NCBI GenBank assembly: GCA_031178025.1
Contig: JAPSJU010000153.1
Span: 1 to 5,484, forward strand
From: Agromyces sp.
GTDB lineage: Bacteria; Actinomycetota; Actinomycetes; Actinomycetales; Microbacteriaceae
Length of the DNA stretch: 5,484 nt
Direction: 5' to 3'
This document shows positions 1-5,401 of the stretch, in pieces. Both the position numbers and the translations under genes were made by a program. Position 1 is the stretch's first letter; the number at the start of each line of letters is the position of its first letter. The notes below the pieces were generated by a model, which was not told where the DNA came from, ran no database searches, and worked only from the letters and a program-made list of their open reading frames with translations.

Positions 1-393
1 TTCACCGTCGCCGTGGAGGGCGCCCTCGAGGCCGGCGAGCCGCGAAGCCTGGCGTTCCGCGTCGAACGCGACGGCGAACCCGTGACCACGCTGGAACCGT
101 ATCTCGGCGCCTTCGGCCACCTCGTCGTGCTGCGCGAGGGCGACCTCGCGTACCTGCACGCACACCCCGAAGGCGCGAGCCCGAAGGCCGGGCAGCGCTC
201 CGGACCCGACGTCGGCTTCGCCGTCACGGCGCCCACTGCCGGACGGTACTTCCTGTACCTCGACTTCCAGGTCGACGGCGCGGTGCACACGGCGCGGTTC
301 GCCCTCGAGGCGGAGAGCGGCGCCGGGGCAGGCGACGCCTCGAGCGGCACCGAGCCCTCGCCCCACTCCGAGCCCTCGACCCACGGCCACTGA
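1..393 (+). CDS. Copper-linked His-containing protein, probably exported (3' end only)
   Basis: The reading frame is open from the first base, so the gene begins upstream; the GTG at 13 is an internal Val codon and not a convincing start. The visible 130 residues look like a beta-rich domain: alternating hydrophobic strands (SLAFRVERDGEPV, LVVLREGDLAYLHAHPEG, GRYFLYLDFQVDGAV) with a LEPYLGAFGH stretch. Histidines at fragment positions 40, 53 and 55 (GH, LHAHP) could form a metal site. The last 25 or so residues are a low-complexity Gly/Ala/Ser/Pro/Glu tail carrying His122, His128 and His130 and ending HGH. From memory, proteins with this PYLGA-GH...YLHxHP pattern occur beside copper ATPases in actinobacteria, often annotated only as hypothetical or metal-binding. 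The copA start follows 28 bases after the stop, which suggests one operon. The role in extracytoplasmic copper binding or delivery is inferred. The N-terminus, where a signal peptide or membrane anchor would lie, is outside the window. Confidence 0.8.
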   Translation, partial: FTVAVEGALEAGEPRSLAFRVERDGEPVTTLEPYLGAFGHLVVLREGDLAYLHAHPEGASPKAGQRSGPDVGFAVTAPTAGRYFLYLDFQVDGAVHTARFALEAESGAGAGDASSGTEPSPHSEPSTHGH

Positions 394-421
394 CCCGCCC
401 GTTCGCCTCCCGCGAGACTGG

Positions 422-2698
422 ATGACGATGACGACCTCAGACGCACGCCTCACCGCGGCCACCTCGAGCTACGAACTCGAGATCGGCGGCATGACCTGCG
501 CCTCCTGCGCGATGCGGATCGAGAAGAAGCTCAACCGGCTCGACGGGGTGACCGCCACGGTCAACTACGCGACCGAGAAGGCCCGCGTCACCGCCCCCGT
601 CGCACTCGACCCCGAGACGCTCATCACGACCGTCGAGAACACCGGGTACACCGCGGCCCTGCCCCGGCCGAAGGTCGAGCCGACCGGCGGCGACGCGGCA
701 TCCGGCGACCGGGCCGACGCCGAACTCACCGGCCTCCGCCACCGCCTGGTCGGCAGCATCGTGCTCGCGGTGCCGGTGATCCTCCTCGCGATGATCCCCT
801 CGCTGCAGTTCACGTACTGGCAGTGGGCGAGCCTCGCCCTCGCGGCGCCCGTCGTGCTCTGGGGCGGCTGGCCCTTCCACCGCGCCGCCTGGCTCAACCT
901 CCGGCACGGCGCGGCGACGATGGACACGCTCGTCTCGGTCGGCACCCTCGCCGCGTTCGCGTGGTCGCTGTACGCCCTCTTCCTCGGCACCGCGGGCACG
1001 CCGGGCATGACGCACGGCTTCTCGCTGACGGTCGCTCCGAGCGACGGCGCCGGCAACCTCTACCTCGAGGTCGCCGCGGGCGTCGTGATGTTCGTGCTCG
1101 CGGGCCGGTACGTCGAGAAGCGGTCGAAGCGCCGCGCCGGCGCCGCCCTGCGCGCGCTCCTCGAGCTCGGCGCGAAGGAGGTCGCGCTCGTTCGCGACGG
1201 GGAGGAGACTCGCATCCCCGTCGAGCAACTCGTGGCAGGCGACAGCTTCCTCGTCCGGCCGGGCGAGAAGATCGCCACCGACGGGGTGGTGGTCGAGGGA
1301 CGCTCGGCGGTCGACCAGAGCATGCTGACCGGCGAGTCGATGCCCGTCGAGGTCGCCGTCGGCGACCTCGTCACCGGCGCGACGGTGAACGTCGGCGGGC
1401 GGCTCATCGTGCGCGCGACGCGCGTCGGCGGCGACACGCAGCTGGCGCAGATGGCGAAGCTCGTCGAGAACGCGCAGTCGGGCAAGGCCGAGGTGCAGCG
1501 CCTGGCCGACCGCATCTCGGGCGTCTTCGTCCCCATCGTCATCGGCATCGCGGTCGCGGTGCTCGGCGCGTGGCTCGGGGCCGGCTACGGGCCGGCGGCC
1601 GCCTTCACCGCTGCCGTCGCCGTGCTCATCATCGCCTGCCCGTGCGCCCTCGGGCTCGCGACGCCGACCGCGCTGCTCGTCGGCACGGGCCGGGGAGCCC
1701 AGGCGGGCATCCTCATCAGGGGCCCCGAGGTGCTCGAGTCCACGCGCAGGGTCGACACCGTCGTGCTCGACAAGACGGGAACGGTCACGACCGGTCGCAT
1801 GACGCTCGCCGGCGTCGTGCCCGCCGAAGGCACCGACGAGCTCGAGGTGCTGCGTCTGGCCGGCGCGGTCGAGGATGCCTCGGAGCATCCGATCGCCCAG
1901 GCCATCGCCGCCGCGGCGGTGCAGCGCACCGGCGACCTCCCGAGCGTCGAGGGCTTCGCGAACAGCGCGGGGCGAGGCGTACACGGGGTCGTCGGGCAGC
2001 ACGCGGTGCTCGTCGGGAAGCCGTCGTACCTCGCCGACTGGGGCGTCGAGCTCGACGAGCGCCTCGCCGCTGCGCTCACCCGCGGCGAGGAACGCGGGAT
2101 GACGGTCGTCGCGGTCGCATGGGACGGGCGCGCCCGCGGCGTCCTGCTGGTCGGCGACACCCCGAAGGACACGAGCGCCGAGGCGGTCGCGGAGCTCAGG
2201 CGGCTCGGGCTGCGGCCCGTGCTCCTGACCGGCGACAACGCGAGCGCGGCCGATCGCGTCGCCGCCGAGGTCGGCATCACCGAGGTGATCGCCGAGGTGC
2301 TGCCCGCCGACAAGGTCACGGTCATCGCGGAACTGCAGCGCCAGGGCCGAGTCGTCGCGATGGTCGGCGACGGGGTCAACGACGCCGCCGCCCTCGCCCA
2401 GGCCGATCTCGGGCTTGCGATGGGCACGGGCACGGATGCCGCGATCGAAGCGGCCGACATCACCCTCGTCCGCGGCGACCTGCGCTCGGTGCCCGATGCC
2501 ATCCGTCTCGCCCGGCGCACGCTGCGCACCATCAAGGTGAACCTCTTCTGGGCGTTCGCGTACAACGTCGCGGCGATCCCGCTCGCGGCGCTCGGCCTGC
2601 TCAATCCCATGCTCGCGGGCGCGGCCATGGCCGTCTCGAGCGTCTTCGTCGTCAGCAACAGCCTGCTGCTGCGGCGGTTCCGGCCGATGACCGGGTGA
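422..2698 (+). CDS. copA: Cu+-exporting P1B-type ATPase CopA
   Basis: A 758-residue inner-membrane pump that uses ATP to export Cu+ from the cytosol. An N-terminal heavy-metal-associated domain (about 18-80) carries GGMTCASC with Cys26 and Cys29. Likely membrane helices lie near 108-126, 135-150, 167-188, 214-229, 366-387, 393-420, 703-725 and 729-750. The actuator domain has TGES at 303-306; helix 6 has the metal-binding Cys-Pro-Cys at 406-408; the phosphorylation site is DKTGT with Asp450; the nucleotide domain has SEHP (His489, Pro490); the hinge has TGDN at 603-606 and GDGVND at 649-654. Tyr714-Asn715 in helix 7 and Met736-x-x-Ser739-Ser740 in helix 8 match the known Cu+-selective (P1B-1) signature, so Cu+ (or Ag+) is favoured over Zn/Cd. 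Length is normal and all catalytic residues are present. The start has no clear Shine-Dalgarno and a second ATG lies two codons on (428), so translation may depend on the upstream gene. No CopZ or CsoR gene is visible here. Confidence 0.97.
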   Translation: MTMTTSDARLTAATSSYELEIGGMTCASCAMRIEKKLNRLDGVTATVNYATEKARVTAPVALDPETLITTVENTGYTAALPRPKVEPTGGDAASGDRADAELTGLRHRLVGSIVLAVPVILLAMIPSLQFTYWQWASLALAAPVVLWGGWPFHRAAWLNLRHGAATMDTLVSVGTLAAFAWSLYALFLGTAGTPGMTHGFSLTVAPSDGAGNLYLEVAAGVVMFVLAGRYVEKRSKRRAGAALRALLELGAKEVALVRDGEETRIPVEQLVAGDSFLVRPGEKIATDGVVVEGRSAVDQSMLTGESMPVEVAVGDLVTGATVNVGGRLIVRATRVGGDTQLAQMAKLVENAQSGKAEVQRLADRISGVFVPIVIGIAVAVLGAWLGAGYGPAAAFTAAVAVLIIACPCALGLATPTALLVGTGRGAQAGILIRGPEVLESTRRVDTVVLDKTGTVTTGRMTLAGVVPAEGTDELEVLRLAGAVEDASEHPIAQAIAAAAVQRTGDLPSVEGFANSAGRGVHGVVGQHAVLVGKPSYLADWGVELDERLAAALTRGEERGMTVVAVAWDGRARGVLLVGDTPKDTSAEAVAELRRLGLRPVLLTGDNASAADRVAAEVGITEVIAEVLPADKVTVIAELQRQGRVVAMVGDGVNDAAALAQADLGLAMGTGTDAAIEAADITLVRGDLRSVPDAIRLARRTLRTIKVNLFWAFAYNVAAIPLAALGLLNPMLAGAAMAVSSVFVVSNSLLLRRFRPMTG

Positions 2699-2708
2699 CC
2701 TCGCCCGA

Positions 2709-2735
2709 CGCATGTCCTGCGCGGCGGCGCGTGCG
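2709..2735. terminator. Imperfect hairpin between convergent genes (possible terminator)
   Basis: The 43-base gap between the copA stop and the stop of the minus-strand TetR gene can fold as CGCATGT (2709-2715) with GCGCGTGCG-side bases up to 2735. This gives seven pairs including two G-T wobbles, then a C-C mismatch, then four more pairs closing a 3-base loop near 2721-2723. There is no T-tract on either side, as is common in high-GC actinobacteria. Its position between two convergent stops is the main argument for a bidirectional terminator; the wobbles and mismatch keep this tentative. Confidence 0.35.
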
Positions 2736-2741
2736 ATCGGA

Positions 2742-3401
2742 TCAGGTGTCGTCGACGGCCTCGGCGAGCGGGGCCAGCGCGCCGGCGTCGGCACCGGCGG
2801 CGCGCAGCCGCGCGACGAGCGCACGACGGGCGAACCGGTAGGGCTCGTTCGAGCCGGTCATCACCGAGCGGGTGTTCGAGGCGTCGAGCAGGGCCATGAA
2901 CTCGAACGCGAGCTGCGCGGCATCCGCCTGCGCATCGAGCTCGCCCAGGTCGATCGCGTAGCCCACCGCGACGACGACGTAGGCGTTCCAGTCGTCGTAC
3001 GCGCGCGCGACGGCGTCGCGTACCGGCCCCGGCTTCGCGTCGAGCTCGGCAGCGACCGCGGCGAAGAAGCACCCGCCCGCGAAGACGCGGTCCCGCGAGT
3101 ACGCGATCCACGCGTCGAGCAGCGCCACGATGCGACGGATGCCGCGTGGTGCGGTTCGCGCCGGGACGAGCACCGCCTGCTGGAACCGCTGCACCGCCGC
3201 CTCCACGGTCGCGAGCTGCAGCCGTTCCTTCGAGCCGAAGAGCGTGGCGACGCCGCTCTTGCTGACGTGCACGGCACTCGCCAGTCGTCCGATCGAGAGG
3301 CCGTCGAGCCCCTCCACCGAGGCGAGGTCGGCGGCGCTCGCGAGCACCAGCCGACGCGAGGCGTCGCCGCGGACGCGTCGGCCGTCGGTGATCTCGCTCA
3401 T
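2742..3401 (-). CDS. TetR/AcrR-family transcriptional repressor
   Basis: A 219-residue regulator of typical TetR length. The N-terminal DNA-binding domain covers about residues 13-62, with the helix-turn-helix in LSIGRLASAVHVSKSGVATLF (35-55) followed by GSKERL, the usual TetR pattern. The remaining 150 or so residues are helical and form the predicted ligand-binding and dimer domain; GGCFFAA (109-115) and KPGPVRDAV (123-131) resemble a C-terminal type common in actinobacterial TetR proteins. The start is ATG at 3401, because the DNA-binding domain begins just after MSEITDGRRV; longer in-frame extensions run through the operator region and are rejected. A TAAAAT -10 element ends 7 bases before the ATG, so the mRNA is probably leaderless. 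It is divergent from the alpha/beta hydrolase gene and converges on copA. Two identical 12-bp boxes between the divergent starts suggest it represses both itself and the hydrolase. The inducer is unknown. Confidence 0.93.
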   Translation of the reverse strand: MSEITDGRRVRGDASRRLVLASAADLASVEGLDGLSIGRLASAVHVSKSGVATLFGSKERLQLATVEAAVQRFQQAVLVPARTAPRGIRRIVALLDAWIAYSRDRVFAGGCFFAAVAAELDAKPGPVRDAVARAYDDWNAYVVVAVGYAIDLGELDAQADAAQLAFEFMALLDASNTRSVMTGSNEPYRFARRALVARLRAAGADAGALAPLAEAVDDT

Positions 3402-3408
3402 GCGCTCG

Positions 3409-3414
3409 ATTTTA
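3409..3414 (-). promoter_or_regulatory. Predicted -10 element (TAAAAT) of the TetR gene
   Basis: On the minus strand TAAAAT matches the TATAAT consensus at five of six positions and stands out as an A/T run in very GC-rich DNA. Seven bases separate it from the ATG at 3401, placing transcription initiation at or within a base or two of the start codon. A -35 at 17-base spacing (3432-3437, TACACT) is poor. The upstream 12-bp box lies inside the promoter spacer. Confidence 0.5.
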
Positions 3415-3417
3415 CGC

Positions 3418-3452
3418 ACGATCGTTCGTATAGTGTACGTACGATCGTTCGT
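3418..3452. promoter_or_regulatory. Double operator of the TetR/hydrolase pair
   Basis: The 12-mer ACGATCGTTCGT occurs exactly twice, at 3418-3429 and 3441-3452, 23 bp start to start. Each copy has its own dyad (ACGA-N4-TCGT) and contains the 8-bp palindrome ACGATCGT. The whole 35-bp block is also an inverted repeat: arms 3418-3430 and 3440-3452 pair at 11 of 13 positions. The first box lies in the spacer of the predicted TetR promoter and abuts the TATAGT -10 of the hydrolase; the second lies at the expected hydrolase start site. This is what a TetR repressor binding as one or two dimers would use to shut off both genes. Binding itself is inferred. Confidence 0.75.
3429..3434 (+). promoter_or_regulatory. 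Predicted -10 element (TATAGT) of the alpha/beta hydrolase gene
   Basis: TATAGT differs from TATAAT at one position and lies between the two operator boxes. Transcription would start near 3441, within the second box, giving a leader of about 50 bases. No good -35 is seen at 16-18 base spacing (TCGATT at 3406-3411 is the best placed and is weak). Confidence 0.5.
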
Positions 3453-3492
3453 GTTGCTTTCGGCGCCGCGGACGCAGCTGCCGGAGGTCACC

Positions 3493-4398
3493 ATGCACGT
3501 CACCACCTCGCTCACCCTCGCCGGCCTCCGGCTCGCCGATCGGGTCGCCCCAGCCCTCGCGGCCGAACTCGCGATGCCGCTCTTCCGCCGGGTACGGCCC
3601 CCGCTGCCCGTGCGTCCCGGCGATCGCGCCGTGCACGAGCACGCCGTGCGCGGCACCGTGCGCGCCCGCGGGCGGGAGATCGTCACCTACTCCTGGGGTC
3701 ACGGCCCGGAGACGGTGCTGCTCGTGCACGGCTGGCGGGGACGCGCGGCCCAGTTCGGCGCCATCGTGCGCGAGCTCCGCGCCGAGCGGGTGCGGGTCGT
3801 CGCGTTCGACGCGCCCGCCAACGGCGAGTCGGGCGGGCGCCGCACCGACATCCGCGACTCTCTCGCCGCGATCGAAGCACTGCAGCAGCGCCATGGGATG
3901 TTCCGCACGATCGTCGGGCACTCGTTCGGCTCGCTCGCCGCGCTCACGGCCGTGCGCGAGGGCACCGCGACGCAGGGTGTGGTCGCCATCGCCGGCATGG
4001 CCGACGCGCGATTCCTCGTCGATGCCTTCGCCGCCCGCGTGGGCCTCGGCACGGCCGGCGCCGACGCGCTCGCCCGTCGCTTCGCGCGTCGCGTGCTCCC
4101 CGACCTCGCCGAACCGTATGCGCGCTTCGATGCGATCGCCGATCCGCTCCCGCCCGAAGTGCCGCTGCTCGTCGTGCACGACCGCGACGACCGGGAGGTG
4201 GGGGCGGGCGAGGCGCTGCGCCTGCACGCCGCCCACGGCGAGCGGTCGCGGCTGCTGCTCACCAGCGGTTCCGGCCACTCCCGGGTGCTCGCCGCCGACG
4301 AGACCCTCGATGCGGTCGTGGCGTTCGTGACCGGCGGACTCGCCTCGATCGACGAGGCGGGGCTCGCCGTCGCGGTCGAGCCGGCGACGTCCGCCTGA
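3493..4398 (+). CDS. Alpha/beta hydrolase of unknown substrate, TetR-controlled
   Basis: A 301-residue alpha/beta-hydrolase-fold enzyme, predicted to be a cytoplasmic serine hydrolase; I see no clear signal peptide. The fold is recognisable from VLLVHGWRG (76-84, oxyanion-hole HG at 79-80), VVAFDAPANGESGG (102-115) and the nucleophile elbow GHSFG with Ser144. The likely acid is Asp233 in HDRDDREV and the likely base His262 in SGSGHSRV, giving a complete Ser-Asp-His triad. The first 60 or so residues precede the core and the region around 170-215 would form the cap. The start is ATG at 3493 because GGAGG (3483-3487) sits five bases upstream and earlier in-frame codons run through the operator. 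It is divergent from the TetR gene with both operator boxes between them, so the repressor probably senses a substrate or related compound. Esterase, lactonase or other C-C/C-O hydrolase activity cannot be distinguished from the sequence. Confidence 0.93.
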   Translation: MHVTTSLTLAGLRLADRVAPALAAELAMPLFRRVRPPLPVRPGDRAVHEHAVRGTVRARGREIVTYSWGHGPETVLLVHGWRGRAAQFGAIVRELRAERVRVVAFDAPANGESGGRRTDIRDSLAAIEALQQRHGMFRTIVGHSFGSLAALTAVREGTATQGVVAIAGMADARFLVDAFAARVGLGTAGADALARRFARRVLPDLAEPYARFDAIADPLPPEVPLLVVHDRDDREVGAGEALRLHAAHGERSRLLLTSGSGHSRVLAADETLDAVVAFVTGGLASIDEAGLAVAVEPATSA

Positions 4399-4467
4399 CC
4401 GGTCGCGCCACGTCGCTCGATGACGGCAGCGGATGCGGTACCGTCGCGACTTTGCGAGCATTGGGGC

Positions 4468-5226
4468 ATGAACGCCCGCCCACCCGCCCTCGTCGGCATC
4501 TCGCACGGCACGTCGTCCGAGGAGGGCCGGCGGGCCGTGCGCGGACTGCGCGACGGCGTCGCCGAGGCGGTTGCCCGGCGGCAGGCGGATGCGCCGCCGA
4601 CCGTGCGACTCGGACACGTCGACGTCGAGCAGCCCGACGTGCCCGCGACGCTCGCGTCGCTCGAGCCCGATGAATCCGCGGTCGTCGTGCCGCTGCTGCT
4701 CTCGGCCGGATACCACGTGCACGTCGACCTCGCCGAGGCGACCGCCGCCGCCACCGATCGGCACGTGGTGCTCGCGGGCGCACTGGGCCCCGACGACCGC
4801 CTCGCGACCGCGCTGCTCCGACGACTCGTCGAGGCGGGGCTGCGCGACGACGACATGGTCGTGCTCGCCGTCGCGGGTTCGAGCGACCCGCGCGCCGTCG
4901 ACGACTGCCGCGACATGGCGAGGCGCCTCGCGGCGGCATCCGGCCGAGAGGTGACCGTCGGGTTCCTCTCCGCGGCCGAGCCCGCGCTGCCCGACGCCGT
5001 GACCGCGGCACGCGCCCTCGGCGCCGAGCGCGGCGACCGCCCGACGCCCGTGCGGGTCGTGCTCGCGAACTACCTCCTCGCGCCCGGCTACTTCGACGAC
5101 CTCGCGCGTTCCGCGGGCGCCGATGTGGTGGCGCGTCCGCTGCTCGTCGCCGACGAGCCGGCCCCCGGCGAACTCGTCGACATCGTGCTCGACCGCTACG
5201 CCGCGGCATCCGCCGACCGCGCCTGA
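4468..5226 (+). CDS. Sirohydrochlorin chelatase, CbiX/SirB family
   Basis: A 252-residue predicted cytosolic enzyme that inserts a divalent metal into sirohydrochlorin: Fe2+ for siroheme, or Co2+ for cobalamin. It has two chelatase-like repeats. The N-terminal one begins LVGISHGTSS with His13 and has PLLLSAGYHVHVDL with His83 and His85, the metal/proton-handling histidines expected in this family. The C-terminal repeat (from about residue 130) has the parallel segments LAVAGSSDP and YLLAPGYFDDL, in which the matching positions are Ala136 and Phe209, so only the first half should be catalytic. ATG 4468 is chosen because the family normally starts a few residues before the first strand; ATG 4420 would add 16 uncharacteristic residues. 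The GGGG at 4463-4466 is too close to be a good ribosome-binding site; a weak TACCGT -10 at 4439-4444 would give a short leader. It lies 69 bases after the hydrolase. Iron rather than cobalt is inferred: no cobalamin gene is visible. Confidence 0.9.
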   Translation: MNARPPALVGISHGTSSEEGRRAVRGLRDGVAEAVARRQADAPPTVRLGHVDVEQPDVPATLASLEPDESAVVVPLLLSAGYHVHVDLAEATAAATDRHVVLAGALGPDDRLATALLRRLVEAGLRDDDMVVLAVAGSSDPRAVDDCRDMARRLAAASGREVTVGFLSAAEPALPDAVTAARALGAERGDRPTPVRVVLANYLLAPGYFDDLARSAGADVVARPLLVADEPAPGELVDIVLDRYAAASADRA

Positions 5227-5228
5227 GC

Positions 5229-5251
5229 GCCGCCGGCACGATCGCGGCGGC
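5229..5251 (+). terminator. GC-rich hairpin after the chelatase gene
   Basis: GCCGCCG (5229-5235) and CGGCGGC (5245-5251) form a perfect 7-bp all-G/C stem with a 9-base loop, starting two bases after the chelatase stop codon. No T-run follows (CGCCCCGTT only). Position and stem strength suit a U-tract-less actinobacterial terminator, but GC-rich DNA makes such stems by chance fairly easily. Confidence 0.45.
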
Positions 5252-5271
5252 TCGCCCCGTTGCGAAGCGCG

Positions 5272-5300
5272 ACGTCGTGTGACGCAATGCGACACGACGT
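5272..5300. repeat. Perfect 9-bp inverted repeat
   Basis: ACGTCGTGT (5272-5280) is the exact reverse complement of ACACGACGT (5292-5300), with an 11-base loop. It could be an operator dyad or an RNA hairpin. No T-tract follows, and it lies 46 bases beyond the chelatase stop, beyond the more compact hairpin at 5229-5251. Its overlap with the tandem GTGAC-N7-GACACG repeat favours protein binding. Confidence 0.5.
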
Positions 5301-5316
5301 GACCGGGCATGACACG
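5279..5316. repeat. Tandem direct repeat GTGAC-N7-GACACG, 20-bp period (possible operator)
   Basis: GTGAC-N7-GACACG occurs at 5279-5296 and again at 5299-5316, offset by exactly 20 bp with different N7 bases (GCAATGC and CGGGCAT). Eleven defined positions are therefore identical in each copy while the interior differs, unlike a simple recent duplication. The first copy overlaps a perfect 9-bp inverted repeat (5272-5300). The pair lies about 30-65 bp upstream of a candidate -10 element for the next gene, so an activator or repressor site is likely. The GTGAC half resembles one half-site of nitrogen-regulator GlnR boxes, but the spacing does not fit the GlnR consensus. The regulator is unidentified. 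Confidence 0.5.
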
Positions 5317-5344
5317 GCCCCTGTGATCCGGCGTCGTCCTCGCC

Positions 5345-5350
5345 TAGCTT
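5345..5350 (+). promoter_or_regulatory. Candidate -10 element (TAGCTT) for the last gene
   Basis: TAGCTT fits the TANNNT pattern of actinobacterial housekeeping promoters and is one of few TA steps in this intergenic region. Eighteen bases upstream lies CTGTGA (5321-5326), a weak -35 matching three of six consensus positions. A start near 5357 would give a leader of about 45 bases ending in the strong ribosome-binding site of the next gene. Confidence 0.4.
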
Positions 5351-5401
5351 CGACCGCACACCGCTTCGCGCTGCATGCGCCGGCTGAGGAAGGACGACAT
5401 C

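Noticed and set aside
2699..2741. Attachment site or mobile-element boundary between the copper module and the TetR gene
   Set aside because: No direct repeats, tRNA remnant, transposase or change in codon style is seen on either side.
437..2824. 795-codon open frame on the minus strand opposite copA
   Set aside because: Its product is Arg/Asp/Gly/His-rich low complexity without domains, while the plus strand encodes a complete CopA with every catalytic motif. Long antisense frames are expected at this GC content.
3130..3492. Earlier in-frame starts for the alpha/beta hydrolase
   Set aside because: They would overlap the TetR gene on the opposite strand and cross the operator; ATG 3493 has a clear GGAGG at five-base spacing.
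3402..3686. N-terminal extension of the TetR protein by up to 95 residues
   Set aside because: It would translate the operator and promoter region and part of the hydrolase gene, and the DNA-binding domain starts right after the Met at 3401.
4384..4416. GCGACGT / ACGTCGC stem spanning the hydrolase stop codon as a terminator
   Set aside because: A 7-bp stem with a 19-base loop, starting inside the coding region and with no T-tract, is too weak to call in GC-rich DNA.
2712..4673. 653-codon plus-strand frame across the TetR and hydrolase genes
   Set aside because: It runs through the operator region, gives Arg-rich low-complexity sequence, and shadows two well-supported genes in other frames.
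3412..5310. 632-codon minus-strand frame opposite the hydrolase and chelatase
   Set aside because: No recognisable domain and an Arg/Gly/His-rich composition; the plus-strand genes have intact motifs and good starts.
5279..5316. Canonical GlnR box upstream of the last gene
   Set aside because: GTGAC half-sites are present, but the partner is GACAC at seven bases and the repeat period is 20, not the GTNAC-N6-GAAAC layout with a 22-base period.
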